Assembly (NCBI GenBank): GCA_964549595.1
Contig: CAZJWK010000062.1
Span: 1-15,909, forward strand
DNA from: CAZQQN01 sp964549595
GTDB lineage: Bacteria; Bacteroidota; Bacteroidia; CAILMK01; CAYYUA01
DNA: 15,909 nucleotides
Direction: 5' to 3'
A program made the translations under genes and the position numbers. Positions within the stretch are counted from its first letter, which is position 1; each line of letters begins with the position of its first letter. Positions 1 through 7,826 of this stretch are shown in pieces. Under the pieces are notes generated by a model. It ran no database searches. It was not told the DNA's origin and worked only from the letters and a program-made list of their open reading frames with translations.

Positions 1-120
1 TATTATTAGATCAAAACTTCTCAAAAACATTTCCATAAAATTCATGATAGAACCTAAAATTTAAAGGATTTGGTAAAAAAATAAAGGTTAAGGAAAGATT
101 TTAAATTCGAATTAAAACAG

Positions 121-128
121 TAATTTTG
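121..128 (+). promoter_or_regulatory. Candidate -7 element upstream of the first gene
   Basis: TAATTTTG is an exact match to the Bacteroidota -7 consensus TAnnTTTG. No good TTG sits at the expected -33 distance; only a T-rich stretch near 99-103 is there. If used, transcription would start near 135, leaving a leader of about 55 nt before the ATG at 191. The AT-rich sequence gives such matches by chance, so this is only a candidate. Confidence 0.3.
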
Positions 129-190
129 GGCTTGATTTTAAAAATTTGTAACTAATCAGTATTCCCAAAGGTTTAATAAAACGGAAATTT

Positions 191-787
191 ATGGGTATTT
201 GGAATAGGTTGTTTTTGCTTTTTGGTATCCTTGTATGTATGGCTTTAATGGCCAAAGATTGCAAAAAAAAGGAAAATGAGAAATTTAATATTCAAATCAT
301 TCAGGGTGACGATAAGTTTTCGGTGAAAGATAGCATTGCCAAACTTGAAAAAGCCCCCTTTAAAATTAAACTGTTTTTATATGACCATGACGGTGTTTAT
401 GCGAATATTTCCAGGGAGCCCTCTTATTACGAATTGGGTAAGGATGAAAAACCTAAGGATTTACAGGAAATACCCGCTAAGGTCATGGTTGAGGAGAATT
501 TTAATAAGGATAAAGATGTGTTTTTGACCCCTGAGTATTTTCATTATTGGTCAGACTATCCGGATAAAGATTGGCACCGGGTGGATAAAGGAAGCATCCA
601 AAGAAAAGGTGATTTAGTGACAGCGACTGTTACCGTAAAGAAATTTAGCCTTAAAAATTCCGACAAAATGCTGCCTGTAAAAGAAATCCAAAATCCGGTT
701 TATTTTTTCTTCATGGCCACGAACAAAGGAGAAAATAAGCCCTTAAAGACGCTCCAGAGGGAAAAACTCGTCATTAATTGGCAATAA
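191..787 (+). CDS. Exported hypothetical protein, function unknown
   Basis: I do not recognise this 198-residue protein. Residues 1-21 look like a signal sequence: a short charged start (W4-N5-R6) and a hydrophobic core LFLLFGILVC up to MALMA. Cys24 follows at once, but the preceding residues (L-M-A-K-D-C) do not fit a standard lipobox, because Asp sits at -1. It may therefore be a secreted or membrane-anchored protein instead of a lipoprotein. The rest is charged and Lys-rich, with alternating hydrophobic stretches that suggest a mostly beta fold (for example VTATVTVKKFSL and PVYFFFMATN). I see no catalytic motif. It stands alone on the plus strand and converges with the minus-strand gene ending at 824. 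The ATG at 191 is chosen because it directly precedes the signal sequence; there is no Shine-Dalgarno sequence. Confidence 0.75.
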   Translation: MGIWNRLFLLFGILVCMALMAKDCKKKENEKFNIQIIQGDDKFSVKDSIAKLEKAPFKIKLFLYDHDGVYANISREPSYYELGKDEKPKDLQEIPAKVMVEENFNKDKDVFLTPEYFHYWSDYPDKDWHRVDKGSIQRKGDLVTATVTVKKFSLKNSDKMLPVKEIQNPVYFFFMATNKGENKPLKTLQREKLVINWQ

Positions 788-823
788 TACCTCATTATGT
801 TCTAGTGAATAAGGCAACTTAAA

Positions 824-1450
824 TCAATTTTTATTGAAAAAAGCGCTTCTTATCAGGGGATCGTTGTATTGCTGGTTTAAGTTCTGGATATAAAAAAGCA
901 CATCATCCGGATCAAGGTGGAAATGGTTGAGGTATCGAATGGCCATGTTATTGGTTTCCAACTTTTGCAGGAGGTTGGCCCAATCAAAAAATTCCCAACC
1001 AAGCCCGTGCTCGACTACTTTTTTGTCCGCTTCTTTTTCCCACTTTTTCCGAAAAGAAGGAAGTGGGTAAGATAAGAAGTTTTTAACCAGATCCCAGCGG
1101 GACAATTGTTGAAATTGAATGATGTGAGCCAAAGCGTGGGCTATCATACCCACGCGGGCGTTAAAGGAAAGGTTTTCAAAAAGGAGAGGGGTGAGTTCGC
1201 GAACGGTTGTGGTACTAATTAAAATCTGATAAGTCCTTTTATCCGGTTTTTGGAGAAAACTAAGCAAACCGGGCCTGCACTGACAATGCAAAAGATTTTT
1301 TCGGGCTTTTATTCTGATTCTAACGTTTTGAAGTTCCGGGAAAAAATCCAAAGCATATTGGATGGCTTCTTCCCAGCTATGGGGAACTGAAGTGTCCGGT
1401 TTGAGCTTTTGTGTTACTAATTGAGAGGATAAGGTTCTGGTTTTTTCCAT
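824..1450 (-). CDS. Zincin-like protein with degenerate HALAH motif (probable pseudo-metalloprotease)
   Basis: This 208-residue protein has the layout of a small zinc metallopeptidase. Residues 97-112 (N-A-R-V-G-M-I-A-H-A-L-A-H) match the helix that carries HExxH, and E140-A141-D142, some 31 residues later, matches the ExxxD/EAD element that supplies the third zinc ligand in gluzincins such as M48. The catalytic Glu is replaced: residues 105-109 read H-A-L-A-H, with codon GCT at position 106. Both His ligands and the EAD element remain, so zinc may still bind without normal peptidase catalysis. There is no signal peptide or clear membrane segment, although 89-112 is hydrophobic. His55-Cys56-x-Cys58 is also present. 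It lies 41 bp after the UPF0182 gene on the same strand, so co-transcription is likely. The family assignment is inferred from motifs only. Confidence 0.75.
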   Translation of the reverse strand: MEKTRTLSSQLVTQKLKPDTSVPHSWEEAIQYALDFFPELQNVRIRIKARKNLLHCQCRPGLLSFLQKPDKRTYQILISTTTVRELTPLLFENLSFNARVGMIAHALAHIIQFQQLSRWDLVKNFLSYPLPSFRKKWEKEADKKVVEHGLGWEFFDWANLLQKLETNNMAIRYLNHFHLDPDDVLFYIQNLNQQYNDPLIRSAFFNKN

Positions 1451-1491
1451 ACTTAACCCTTTCTATACCATTAAAATGCGTTTTGCTTTTT

Positions 1492-4371
1492 TTAGTTCAT
1501 ATTTTGTTTCAATGTGTCGTTTGATGGCTGAGCATCCTTTTCTGACAATTTATTTAAATTTTCTTCTAACCGGTCTAAAGCTTTTGAGGCTTGATTGAAT
1601 GCCTTTTCACCGGTATATTTTAAGTAGTTGTCAAATGCTTTTTTGGCTTTTTTAATCAACTCCTGCTTATTTAACACTTTGGTCTTATCAGCTTTTTTGG
1701 GGCGTTCTTGGGCGGTATCCGTGGCTGAAGCCTTAACGGGTTTATTTTGTATAAGGCCTTCCAAGGCTTTGTCAAAAGTCGGGGCATAGCTGATTTGGTC
1801 ATTGTGCATAATCACTACCATTCTTAGTTCCGGATAAGCCGCTGTTTCCGATTGGAGGTAAATGGGCTCCACATAAAATAAGTTTTGCCCTACAGGAATG
1901 GCCAGTACATTGCCTCTTATCACATTGGACCCTCTCTGGTCCCAAAGGCTTAATTGCTTGGACAAGTAGGAATCTTGGTCGATTTTGGATTCAACTTGTT
2001 GAGGACCGAGAATCCGTTTTTCTTTGGGGAATTGATAAGACAAAATATCCCCGTAGTTTTTACCATCGCTAAGGCCGGCAATCCACCCTATGGCTACCTG
2101 CCGGTTTTTTGGGGTATAAGGCATCATTAAAGTGAATTGGGATTTGTCAGAACCCGGTAATTGCCACATGACGTAATAAGGATCAACCGGTTTAAGCTTA
2201 CCATAGTATTTTTCGGTGGCCCTGGTCCAAAGGTCTTCCTGGTTATAGAATACCTCAGGGTTGGTCATGTGATATTTCGCATGAATATTTCCCTGGGCCA
2301 GAAAATAATCCACCGGGTAACGTACGTGCTTTTTAATGGGGTCAGGCATAGCCGATTTATCTTTAAAGAGGTCAGGAAAAATGTTTCTGTAAACTTCTAT
2401 TACCGGATCTTCTTCATCGAATTGGTATAAGTCGACTTGCCCATTATAGGCATTAACCACCGCTTTGACCGAATTACGTATGTAATTGCTTCCCTTGAAT
2501 TGAGGGGCAATCGTGTTATTTAACACCCTTGTTTGGTCACCCTGGTTGTATTCAATTTGCTCTCTGGCAGTGAAAAATTTACTGTAAGGTAACTGGTCAG
2601 AGGTGGAGTAGCCATCTATAATCCAATAAATCTTACCTTCTGATAAAACCACATAAGGATCGTGGTCCCAGGTAATAAAGGGAGCCAACTTTTTAACCCT
2701 TTCCCGTATCTGACGCTTAAACATGATTCGGCTTTCATTGGTGGGATAACCTGAAAGTAAAAGATTGGTACCGTCAAATTTCCATCCATAAAGAAACCTT
2801 CGCCAGAAATTTTCTAATTTAACACCCCCTTTTCCTTTATACTTTGTGTAAGCATTTTCTTCCCCTTTAGGGTAATCGAATTCTTTTTCTTTGGAATTTA
2901 CAATGACGTGTTGTGGGTTGTTTTCCCCATAATATAGTTCCGGTTGATCAACCTTTAGGTTAGGGTATTTCCATTTCGGGGGGATGTCCTTTACCAGCAT
3001 ATTCGGGAGGCTTTCTTCGGTAAATTCGCTAACGTCTGTCATCGTAATGCCATAACCATGAGTGTATTTAAACCGCTTGTTCACAAAAGTTTGGCTTTTT
3101 TCAGGAAGATTGTTGGTTTGCATTTCCCGGGCTGATACCATTACTTGCCGCTTTTGACCCCCTATTTTATACCGGTCAATGTCAATGTCATTAAATTCAT
3201 AATAAAGCCTTATTTCCTGAAATTGGTTATAAACCTCATCTAAAGCACGCCAATCCCAAAGCCGAATATTATCAAAAATACTTTGGTTTTCATCAACAGT
3301 TTTTTGAGAAAAAGTATCCTGAATGGGAAATTGCTTTTGCTTCATATCTTTAATGTCGTAACCAAACCTCGTGAATTCAATGTTATTTTTAATAAAGGGC
3401 TTTTCAAAAGTGATCTCGTTGGGCTCCACTCTGGTCCACTGAAAAAAACTGGGGACCAGGGCCAACCCCAATAGCCATAAAACCCCCAAACCAATGCCCG
3501 CCGGCCGAAGAAAATAAAGCTCAGGTTGTGAGGTTTTACCGGCTAAGGTATTTTGCAATATTTTTCGCAGAGGGGGTATAATAATGGCTATTCCAACCAA
3601 TGCGGTCACAATGGCCACCAGGTAATAAGCAGGTAATTGAATATAGACATCCGTCCAACCCGCTCCGGTGACAGCCCCTCTTTCTGAAAGCAAGAGGTTA
3701 TACCGGTTCAGCCATTTGCCAAAGGCCAATAATATTAGAAACAAACCAACCATCAGGTAAAGGGCATTGTAAAGTTTATTTTTCGTCTTAAGATCAGTTA
3801 TGGGAATTTGAAAGTCAATGTTCTGTGAGTTTTGTATTTTTAGAAATATCGCTGAAAAAGCCGTAATCAGGCCAACAAACAGCAACATAAAAAGGAGGTA
3901 GTACAACTCATTAAGTAAGGGAAGCGTGAACATGTAAAAGCTAACGTTCTTTCCAATAATGGGATCATTAATTTCTGCCGGTACCGCATGAAAAAATTTA
4001 AGCAGTAATTCCCAATTACTGGCACCCCACATACCACCAATTAGGCCACCAATTAATATGGGCCATATTCTGGGTATTTTAAAACGAAAAGGTAAAGTTA
4101 AGCTTAACAGCAAAATGATGGAGGCACCGATTAAAAGCCCAATCAATCCAAATCCTAATTTTGACAACAAAATCGTCCAAAACCGTTGGCTATAATCGAG
4201 GTTAGCAAACCATAAGAAATCGCTCCAAAATGTTAAAAAATTGAAAAATAAAACGGTCAGTATAAAAAGGCCTATGCCTGTTCCAGTCAGGCCTTTTCGT
4301 TTTTTCGAAAGCCCCGAGAATAAAAGTAAGGCAGCTATGGCTACCAACAATACAATAATCGCATAATACAT
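1492..4371 (-). CDS. UPF0182 family (COG1615) large membrane protein
   Basis: This 959-residue protein has about eight hydrophobic segments in its first third (roughly residues 3-20, 29-49, 66-95, 103-119, 154-178, 200-220, 247-268 and 290-311), then a soluble domain of some 550 residues that probably faces the cell exterior or periplasm. Family hallmarks follow the last membrane segment: W-T-R-V-E-P-N-E (312-319), N-I-E-F-T-R-x-G-Y (330-338) and L-W-D-W-R-A-L (371-377), then an acidic E-F-N-D-I-D-I-D-R-Y (392-401). Its length is normal for UPF0182 (about 900-1000). The family has no established biochemical role. The C-terminus (about 870-959) is Lys/Glu-rich with a predicted coiled coil (A-S-K-A-L-D-R-L-E-E-N-L). 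The gene starts at ATG 4371 in the divergent spacer and leads a likely two-gene unit with the HALAH protein. Confidence 0.93.
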   Translation of the reverse strand: MYYAIIVLLVAIAALLLFSGLSKKRKGLTGTGIGLFILTVLFFNFLTFWSDFLWFANLDYSQRFWTILLSKLGFGLIGLLIGASIILLLSLTLPFRFKIPRIWPILIGGLIGGMWGASNWELLLKFFHAVPAEINDPIIGKNVSFYMFTLPLLNELYYLLFMLLFVGLITAFSAIFLKIQNSQNIDFQIPITDLKTKNKLYNALYLMVGLFLILLAFGKWLNRYNLLLSERGAVTGAGWTDVYIQLPAYYLVAIVTALVGIAIIIPPLRKILQNTLAGKTSQPELYFLRPAGIGLGVLWLLGLALVPSFFQWTRVEPNEITFEKPFIKNNIEFTRFGYDIKDMKQKQFPIQDTFSQKTVDENQSIFDNIRLWDWRALDEVYNQFQEIRLYYEFNDIDIDRYKIGGQKRQVMVSAREMQTNNLPEKSQTFVNKRFKYTHGYGITMTDVSEFTEESLPNMLVKDIPPKWKYPNLKVDQPELYYGENNPQHVIVNSKEKEFDYPKGEENAYTKYKGKGGVKLENFWRRFLYGWKFDGTNLLLSGYPTNESRIMFKRQIRERVKKLAPFITWDHDPYVVLSEGKIYWIIDGYSTSDQLPYSKFFTAREQIEYNQGDQTRVLNNTIAPQFKGSNYIRNSVKAVVNAYNGQVDLYQFDEEDPVIEVYRNIFPDLFKDKSAMPDPIKKHVRYPVDYFLAQGNIHAKYHMTNPEVFYNQEDLWTRATEKYYGKLKPVDPYYVMWQLPGSDKSQFTLMMPYTPKNRQVAIGWIAGLSDGKNYGDILSYQFPKEKRILGPQQVESKIDQDSYLSKQLSLWDQRGSNVIRGNVLAIPVGQNLFYVEPIYLQSETAAYPELRMVVIMHNDQISYAPTFDKALEGLIQNKPVKASATDTAQERPKKADKTKVLNKQELIKKAKKAFDNYLKYTGEKAFNQASKALDRLEENLNKLSEKDAQPSNDTLKQNMN

Positions 4372-4451
4372 GGTTGCAGCTATTAGTTGATTTGTTCAAA
4401 ATAACTATAAGTTTCTTGAAAATAAAAGAAATTTAGAACATGTAAACTTTT

Positions 4452-4459
4452 TAAATTTG
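4452..4459 (+). promoter_or_regulatory. Candidate -7 promoter element for the BI-1 gene
   Basis: TAAATTTG matches TAnnTTTG exactly and lies 25 bp before the ATG at 4485, in the 113-bp divergent spacer between the UPF0182 and BI-1 genes. The -33 region is weak: a TTTA at 4432-4435 stands 16 bp upstream in place of TTG. A second, poorer candidate in the same spacer is TTG (4387-4389), 18 bp, TAAGTTTC (4408-4415). I saw no equally good element for the minus-strand UPF0182 gene. Confidence 0.4.
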
Positions 4460-4484
4460 GTAATTATAAGAAGAAAAATCCTTC

Positions 4485-5240
4485 ATGCGAACCCTCGGGC
4501 GTAGTGGTAACCCAGCCTTAAGTTCAGAAGCATTCACACGGGAAGCCGCTAAAAATTCCAAACAGGCACTGGAGGATAACAAAATAATGACCGTTAGTGG
4601 TGCGGTTTGGAAATCGGGTTTTTTGTTAATCCTTGTTTTAATAACCGCTACCTACACATGGCGCTTGTATGGTACGACTTCAATCATGCCATATTTATGG
4701 GGAGGTGCTATTGGAGGGTTTATTGTAGCACTGGTTACCATCTTTAAGAAAAACCTCTCGCCTTACACCGCACCTATTTATGCTTTGTTGGAAGGCTTAT
4801 TCCTGGGAGCCGTATCCGCTTTTTTTGAAGGTCAGTTTCAGGGAATTGTATTTCAGGCAATAGGATTGACGTTTGGTACCCTGTTCACCTTACTTGTGGC
4901 CTACCAAACCCGTTTGATCAAGGTGACGAAGAAATTCCGAACCGGCGTTATGGCTGCTACCGGAGGTATAGCCATAGTCTATTTGTTGTCTTTTGTCATG
5001 GGAATTTTTGGCATACAAATGCCCCTTATTCATAGCAATGGGATTTTTGGCATTGGTTTCAGCGTAGTGGTTGTTATTATTGCTGCATTGAACCTGGTTC
5101 TGGATTTTGATTTTATTTACAGAGGTTCCAAGGCCAATGCGCCCAAATACATGGAGTGGTTTGCCGCGTTTGGGTTAATGGTTACTTTGGTTTGGCTCTA
5201 CATTGAAATTTTAAGGTTATTGGCCAAAATTCGGCGATGA
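4485..5240 (+). CDS. Bax inhibitor-1/YccA family membrane protein
   Basis: This 251-residue protein has a polar N-terminal tail (1-40), with the N-P-A-L-S-S-E-A-F start typical of bacterial YccA-type BI-1 proteins, followed by six or seven hydrophobic segments (about 41-60, 69-88, 96-112, 118-140, 155-174, 187-206 and 225-247). Two positions fit the family: Glu103 in Y-A-L-L-E-G, and the acidic pair Asp207/Asp209 in L-V-L-D-F-D-F near the end of the penultimate helix. Acidic residues here form the pH-sensitive calcium-leak site in Bacillus YetJ. Bacterial members sit in the inner membrane and are linked to calcium leak or, for E. coli YccA, to control of the FtsH protease. Which of these applies here cannot be told. 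The next gene starts 35 bp downstream on the same strand, so the two are probably one transcript. Confidence 0.93.
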   Translation: MRTLGRSGNPALSSEAFTREAAKNSKQALEDNKIMTVSGAVWKSGFLLILVLITATYTWRLYGTTSIMPYLWGGAIGGFIVALVTIFKKNLSPYTAPIYALLEGLFLGAVSAFFEGQFQGIVFQAIGLTFGTLFTLLVAYQTRLIKVTKKFRTGVMAATGGIAIVYLLSFVMGIFGIQMPLIHSNGIFGIGFSVVVVIIAALNLVLDFDFIYRGSKANAPKYMEWFAAFGLMVTLVWLYIEILRLLAKIRR

Positions 5241-5275
5241 TTATTTATTGAAACCAAATAAAAATGTAACGCTAT

Positions 5276-6478
5276 ATGAATTACCTTAGCCCATCATTCC
5301 TCCTTCGATTAACTTTTTTGTTTATTATAATGGCTGGAATATTGACCAAAAAAACTTCAGCCGCACAGTTCGATGTGAAAGAAAACGGCGTGCTCAATAA
5401 ACCGGTTTATGATGATTTTTACCTGGTAGGGGGTGATGTTACGATAGATGCACCTATTCATGGGGATTTAATTATGGCCGGCGGAGATGTCCGGTTAAAA
5501 GACACCGTTTACGGTGACCTGATGATTACCGGGGGCGTTATTGAAATAGAAGGCCCGGTTATGGAGGATATCAGGGCTGTTGGTGGAGATATTTCATTAT
5601 CAGGCAAGGTGGGAAGTGATATGACTATCATTGGCGGTACCGTAGCCATTCGAAAAGGCGTTGTTATTCAGAATGATTTAACCGTTTCCGGAGGTGACCT
5701 TACCCTGGGAGGTAAAGTCAAAGGAATGGTAAGAAGCTATGCCGGTAAGACCGAATTTCTGGGTACTGTTCTGGATACTTTTCTCGTGAAAGGAGGCAAA
5801 ATAATTATTAATGGGTTGGTTAAGGGGCCATCGATTATAACAGCTGGTGAACTGGAATTAGGAAACAATGCTGAATTTCAGGAGGATATTTATTACTGGA
5901 CAAAGGGTGAAAAAATAGATTTCAGTGCTTATCAGAAAAACGGGACAGCCCAATTTAAGGCTGATCTTGCCTTTCAGGAGAGTGATTTTGAATGGGCTTA
6001 CCTGGGGATGGGAATAACCCTTTTCTGGTTTTTCTATATCCTTTCAATGGGATTAATCCTGATCTTAATAATTTGGCTTTTTAATTCCTATTTTGAAAAA
6101 ACCGCCACTACCATTCGGGACCAGTTCGGTAAAAGTCTCGGGTATGGAGTCCTTTATTTGATTGGCGTTCCTGTTTTGGTTATTGTGTTAATGGTAACTT
6201 TGATTGGCTTACCGTTAGGTTTCTTCATCGGCACACTCTATGGGTTTTCTATTATGCTGGCCAATGCCTTTTTAGCCGTTACCATTTCTAATTTGCTGGA
6301 TAAAGTTTATGGCTTACAATGGGGAATGGGTTTGCAATTTTTAGTAGCCCTTTTAGCATTGGTAATTTTAAAACTTATTGGATGGATACCCTTTGTGGGT
6401 TGGCTTATCATATTCCTGGCTATGTGCCTTTTCTTTGGGGGATTCTGGGTGGCAACAGTCCCATCAAGGAATCCTTGA
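5276..6478 (+). CDS. Secreted beta-solenoid (bactofilin-like) fused to a C-terminal membrane domain
   Basis: This 400-residue protein has three parts. Residues 1-30 form a signal peptide ending near T-S-A-A. Residues 48-205 form a regular solenoid in which a Gly-Gly (or Ala-Gly) pair recurs at 52, 69, 86, 103, 120, 139, 156, 173 and 190: every 17 residues apart from one 19-residue rung. The pairs are followed by D/V/T plus alternating hydrophobic residues (for example A-G-G-D-V-R-L). This is the right-handed beta-helix pattern of polymer-forming (bactofilin-like) proteins. Residues 244-390 hold about five hydrophobic segments (244-268, 290-317, 318-340, 352-368, 370-392), with P-L-G-F-F near 313-317. 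The signal peptide places the solenoid outside the cytoplasm, unlike classical cytoplasmic bactofilins. It probably shares a transcript with the BI-1 gene 35 bp upstream. Function unknown; an envelope scaffold or sensor is a guess. Confidence 0.85.
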   Translation: MNYLSPSFLLRLTFLFIIMAGILTKKTSAAQFDVKENGVLNKPVYDDFYLVGGDVTIDAPIHGDLIMAGGDVRLKDTVYGDLMITGGVIEIEGPVMEDIRAVGGDISLSGKVGSDMTIIGGTVAIRKGVVIQNDLTVSGGDLTLGGKVKGMVRSYAGKTEFLGTVLDTFLVKGGKIIINGLVKGPSIITAGELELGNNAEFQEDIYYWTKGEKIDFSAYQKNGTAQFKADLAFQESDFEWAYLGMGITLFWFFYILSMGLILILIIWLFNSYFEKTATTIRDQFGKSLGYGVLYLIGVPVLVIVLMVTLIGLPLGFFIGTLYGFSIMLANAFLAVTISNLLDKVYGLQWGMGLQFLVALLALVILKLIGWIPFVGWLIIFLAMCLFFGGFWVATVPSRNP

Positions 6479-6500
6479 TATAAAGTTTTTCTGCTTTATA
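6479..6500. terminator. AT-rich hairpin in the convergent gap, possible terminator
   Basis: TATAAAG (6479-6485) and CTTTATA (6494-6500) form a perfect 7-bp stem with an 8-nt loop, directly after the TGA of the beta-solenoid gene. The stem has one G-C pair and no clear T-tract after it, so termination would be weak. It lies in the 80-bp gap between convergent genes, where a terminator is expected. Confidence 0.3.
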
Positions 6501-6514
6501 AAAGCGTTAATCAA

Positions 6515-6538
6515 GTTTTTATTACTGGAGATAAAAAC
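6515..6538. terminator. Second hairpin in the convergent gap, possible bidirectional terminator
   Basis: GTTTTTAT (6515-6522) pairs with ATAAAAAC (6531-6538) around an 8-nt loop. The arms themselves are T-rich or A-rich, as in some bidirectional terminators between convergent genes (here the beta-solenoid gene and pgk), but there is no T-run outside the stem. Confidence 0.35.
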
Positions 6539-6558
6539 CTCATAGCGGTTTAACCCCA

Positions 6559-7755
6559 TTAATCTTTTAGTGCCTCCAAAGCAGGTAATTTTTCACCCGC
6601 AATATAGGTAAGTAAAGCTCCACCGCCGGTAGAAATAAAAGAAGCTTGATTAGCGAGATTAAAGTGGTCGAATGCGGTTGCAGTATCTCCTCCACCTATT
6701 AGGGAATAAGCGCCTTTTTGGGTAACATCGCAAACTGCCAAAGCTATTCGGTAAGTGCCCTGGTCTAAGTCAGCAACCTCAAAAACGCCCAGTGGCCCAT
6801 TCCAAAAAATTGTTCTGGATTCCTTGATTTTTTCCGAAAATGTTTCAATGGTTTCAGGACCTATATCTGCACCCAGCAAATCTGCCGGGATGTCTGCAAT
6901 ATTTTTTGCGGTTTTTTCAGAATTATCCTTAACGGCATCGGTTACAATGGCATCTTTCGGTAAATAAATGTTAACATGGTTTTGGCGAGCCTCTTCCAAT
7001 ATTGAATTGGCTAATGCCAGCTTATCCCCTTCTACAATAGATTGACCCACATCATAACCCTGGGAATGGAGGAAAGTAAAAGTCATTCCGCCTCCAATCA
7101 AGATATTATCAGCTTTTTGCATTAAAGAGCGGATTAGTTGTATTTTATCGGATACCTTGGAGCCTCCTAAAACAGCAGTATAAGGGGAGTCTGGTTTATT
7201 TACCAAATAATTCGCGTGGTCTAACTCTTTTCCCATTAGCAAACCTGGCATTTTTTTATCCTTTGGAAAATAATGGGCAACGGTGTAGGTGGAGGCATGA
7301 GCACGATGGGCCGTACCAAAAGCATCATTGACATAAACATCAGCCAATTGGGCCAATTGCTTGCCAAAATTTTCATGGCCTGCTTTTTCTCCGGAGTGGA
7401 ACCTAAGGTTTTCCAATAATAGGATCTCCCCGTCTTTCAATTCTTCATTCGCAATTCTTAAAACTTCATCCCCGATACAATTGCCAAAAAAATGGACTTT
7501 TCGTTTGAAAAGTTCTGAGAGGTAATTCACAATATGCTTGAAGGAGTACCTTTCATCATAATTGCCTTTAGGCCTTCCCATATGGGAAATTAGAATGGGT
7601 TTTCCCCCATCGTCAAGGATTTTGTTAATGGTGGGTAATGCGGCTTTAATCCGTGTATCTTCAATAATTTGATAATTATCGTCCAGCTTGACGTTAAAAT
7701 CTACCCTTACCAGTGTTTTTTGGGACTTAAAGTTGAAATCAGTAACCTTTTTCAT
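6559..7755 (-). CDS. pgk: Phosphoglycerate kinase
   Basis: This cytoplasmic glycolytic enzyme transfers phosphate between 1,3-bisphosphoglycerate and ADP, giving 3-phosphoglycerate and ATP. The 398-residue length is normal. The N-terminal substrate domain shows V-R-V-D-F-N (17-22), the catalytic Arg35 in E-D-T-R-I, H-M-G-R-P-K-G (58-64), L-E-N-L-R-F-H (114-120) and G-T-A-H-R-A-H (147-153). The nucleotide domain shows G-G-S-K-V-S-D-K-I (197-205), G-G-G-M (221-224), N-G-P-L-G-V-F-E (319-326), G-G-G-D-T-A-T (354-360) and S-T-G-G-G-A (375-380). Nothing essential is missing. It follows the asparaginase-like gene by 71 bp on the same strand. That gap holds a repeat that can fold just before the start codon, but no exact promoter consensus. 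No other glycolytic gene is adjacent. Confidence 0.99.
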   Translation of the reverse strand: MKKVTDFNFKSQKTLVRVDFNVKLDDNYQIIEDTRIKAALPTINKILDDGGKPILISHMGRPKGNYDERYSFKHIVNYLSELFKRKVHFFGNCIGDEVLRIANEELKDGEILLLENLRFHSGEKAGHENFGKQLAQLADVYVNDAFGTAHRAHASTYTVAHYFPKDKKMPGLLMGKELDHANYLVNKPDSPYTAVLGGSKVSDKIQLIRSLMQKADNILIGGGMTFTFLHSQGYDVGQSIVEGDKLALANSILEEARQNHVNIYLPKDAIVTDAVKDNSEKTAKNIADIPADLLGADIGPETIETFSEKIKESRTIFWNGPLGVFEVADLDQGTYRIALAVCDVTQKGAYSLIGGGDTATAFDHFNLANQASFISTGGGALLTYIAGEKLPALEALKD

Positions 7756-7767
7756 GACCGAATTTAC

Positions 7768-7804
7768 TTTTTGATGGGCTAAAATGGAATCAAAAAATCA
7801 AAAA
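7768..7804. repeat. Inverted and tandem ATCAAAAA repeats just upstream of pgk
   Basis: TTTTTGAT (7768-7775) is the reverse complement of ATCAAAAA (7789-7796), which is repeated at once (7797-7804). In the minus-strand transcript this allows an 8-bp hairpin with a 13-nt loop, ending about 12 nt before the pgk start codon. An alternative pairing with the second copy is possible. It could affect pgk translation or end the upstream message, but the stem is AT-rich and chance is possible. Confidence 0.35.
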
Positions 7805-7826
7805 GGCTTCTATTTTGGCGCACGAA

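Noticed and set aside
824..840. Small palindrome TCAAT/ATTGA at the convergent junction after the first gene
   Set aside because: Only five A/T-rich pairs with a 4-nt loop, overlapping the end of a coding region; too weak to call a terminator.
2161..2430. Plus-strand open frame inside the UPF0182 gene
   Set aside because: It lies opposite a well-supported coding frame and shows no motif; a shadow frame.
824..4371. Toxin-antitoxin or defence pair in the UPF0182/HALAH unit
   Set aside because: The sizes, the UPF0182 assignment and the absence of nuclease, ATPase or DNA-binding motifs do not support a defence system.
4202..4399. Alternative minus-strand frame overlapping the UPF0182 N-terminus
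   Set aside because: The UPF0182 frame encodes clear membrane segments and runs on through the gene; the other frame does not.
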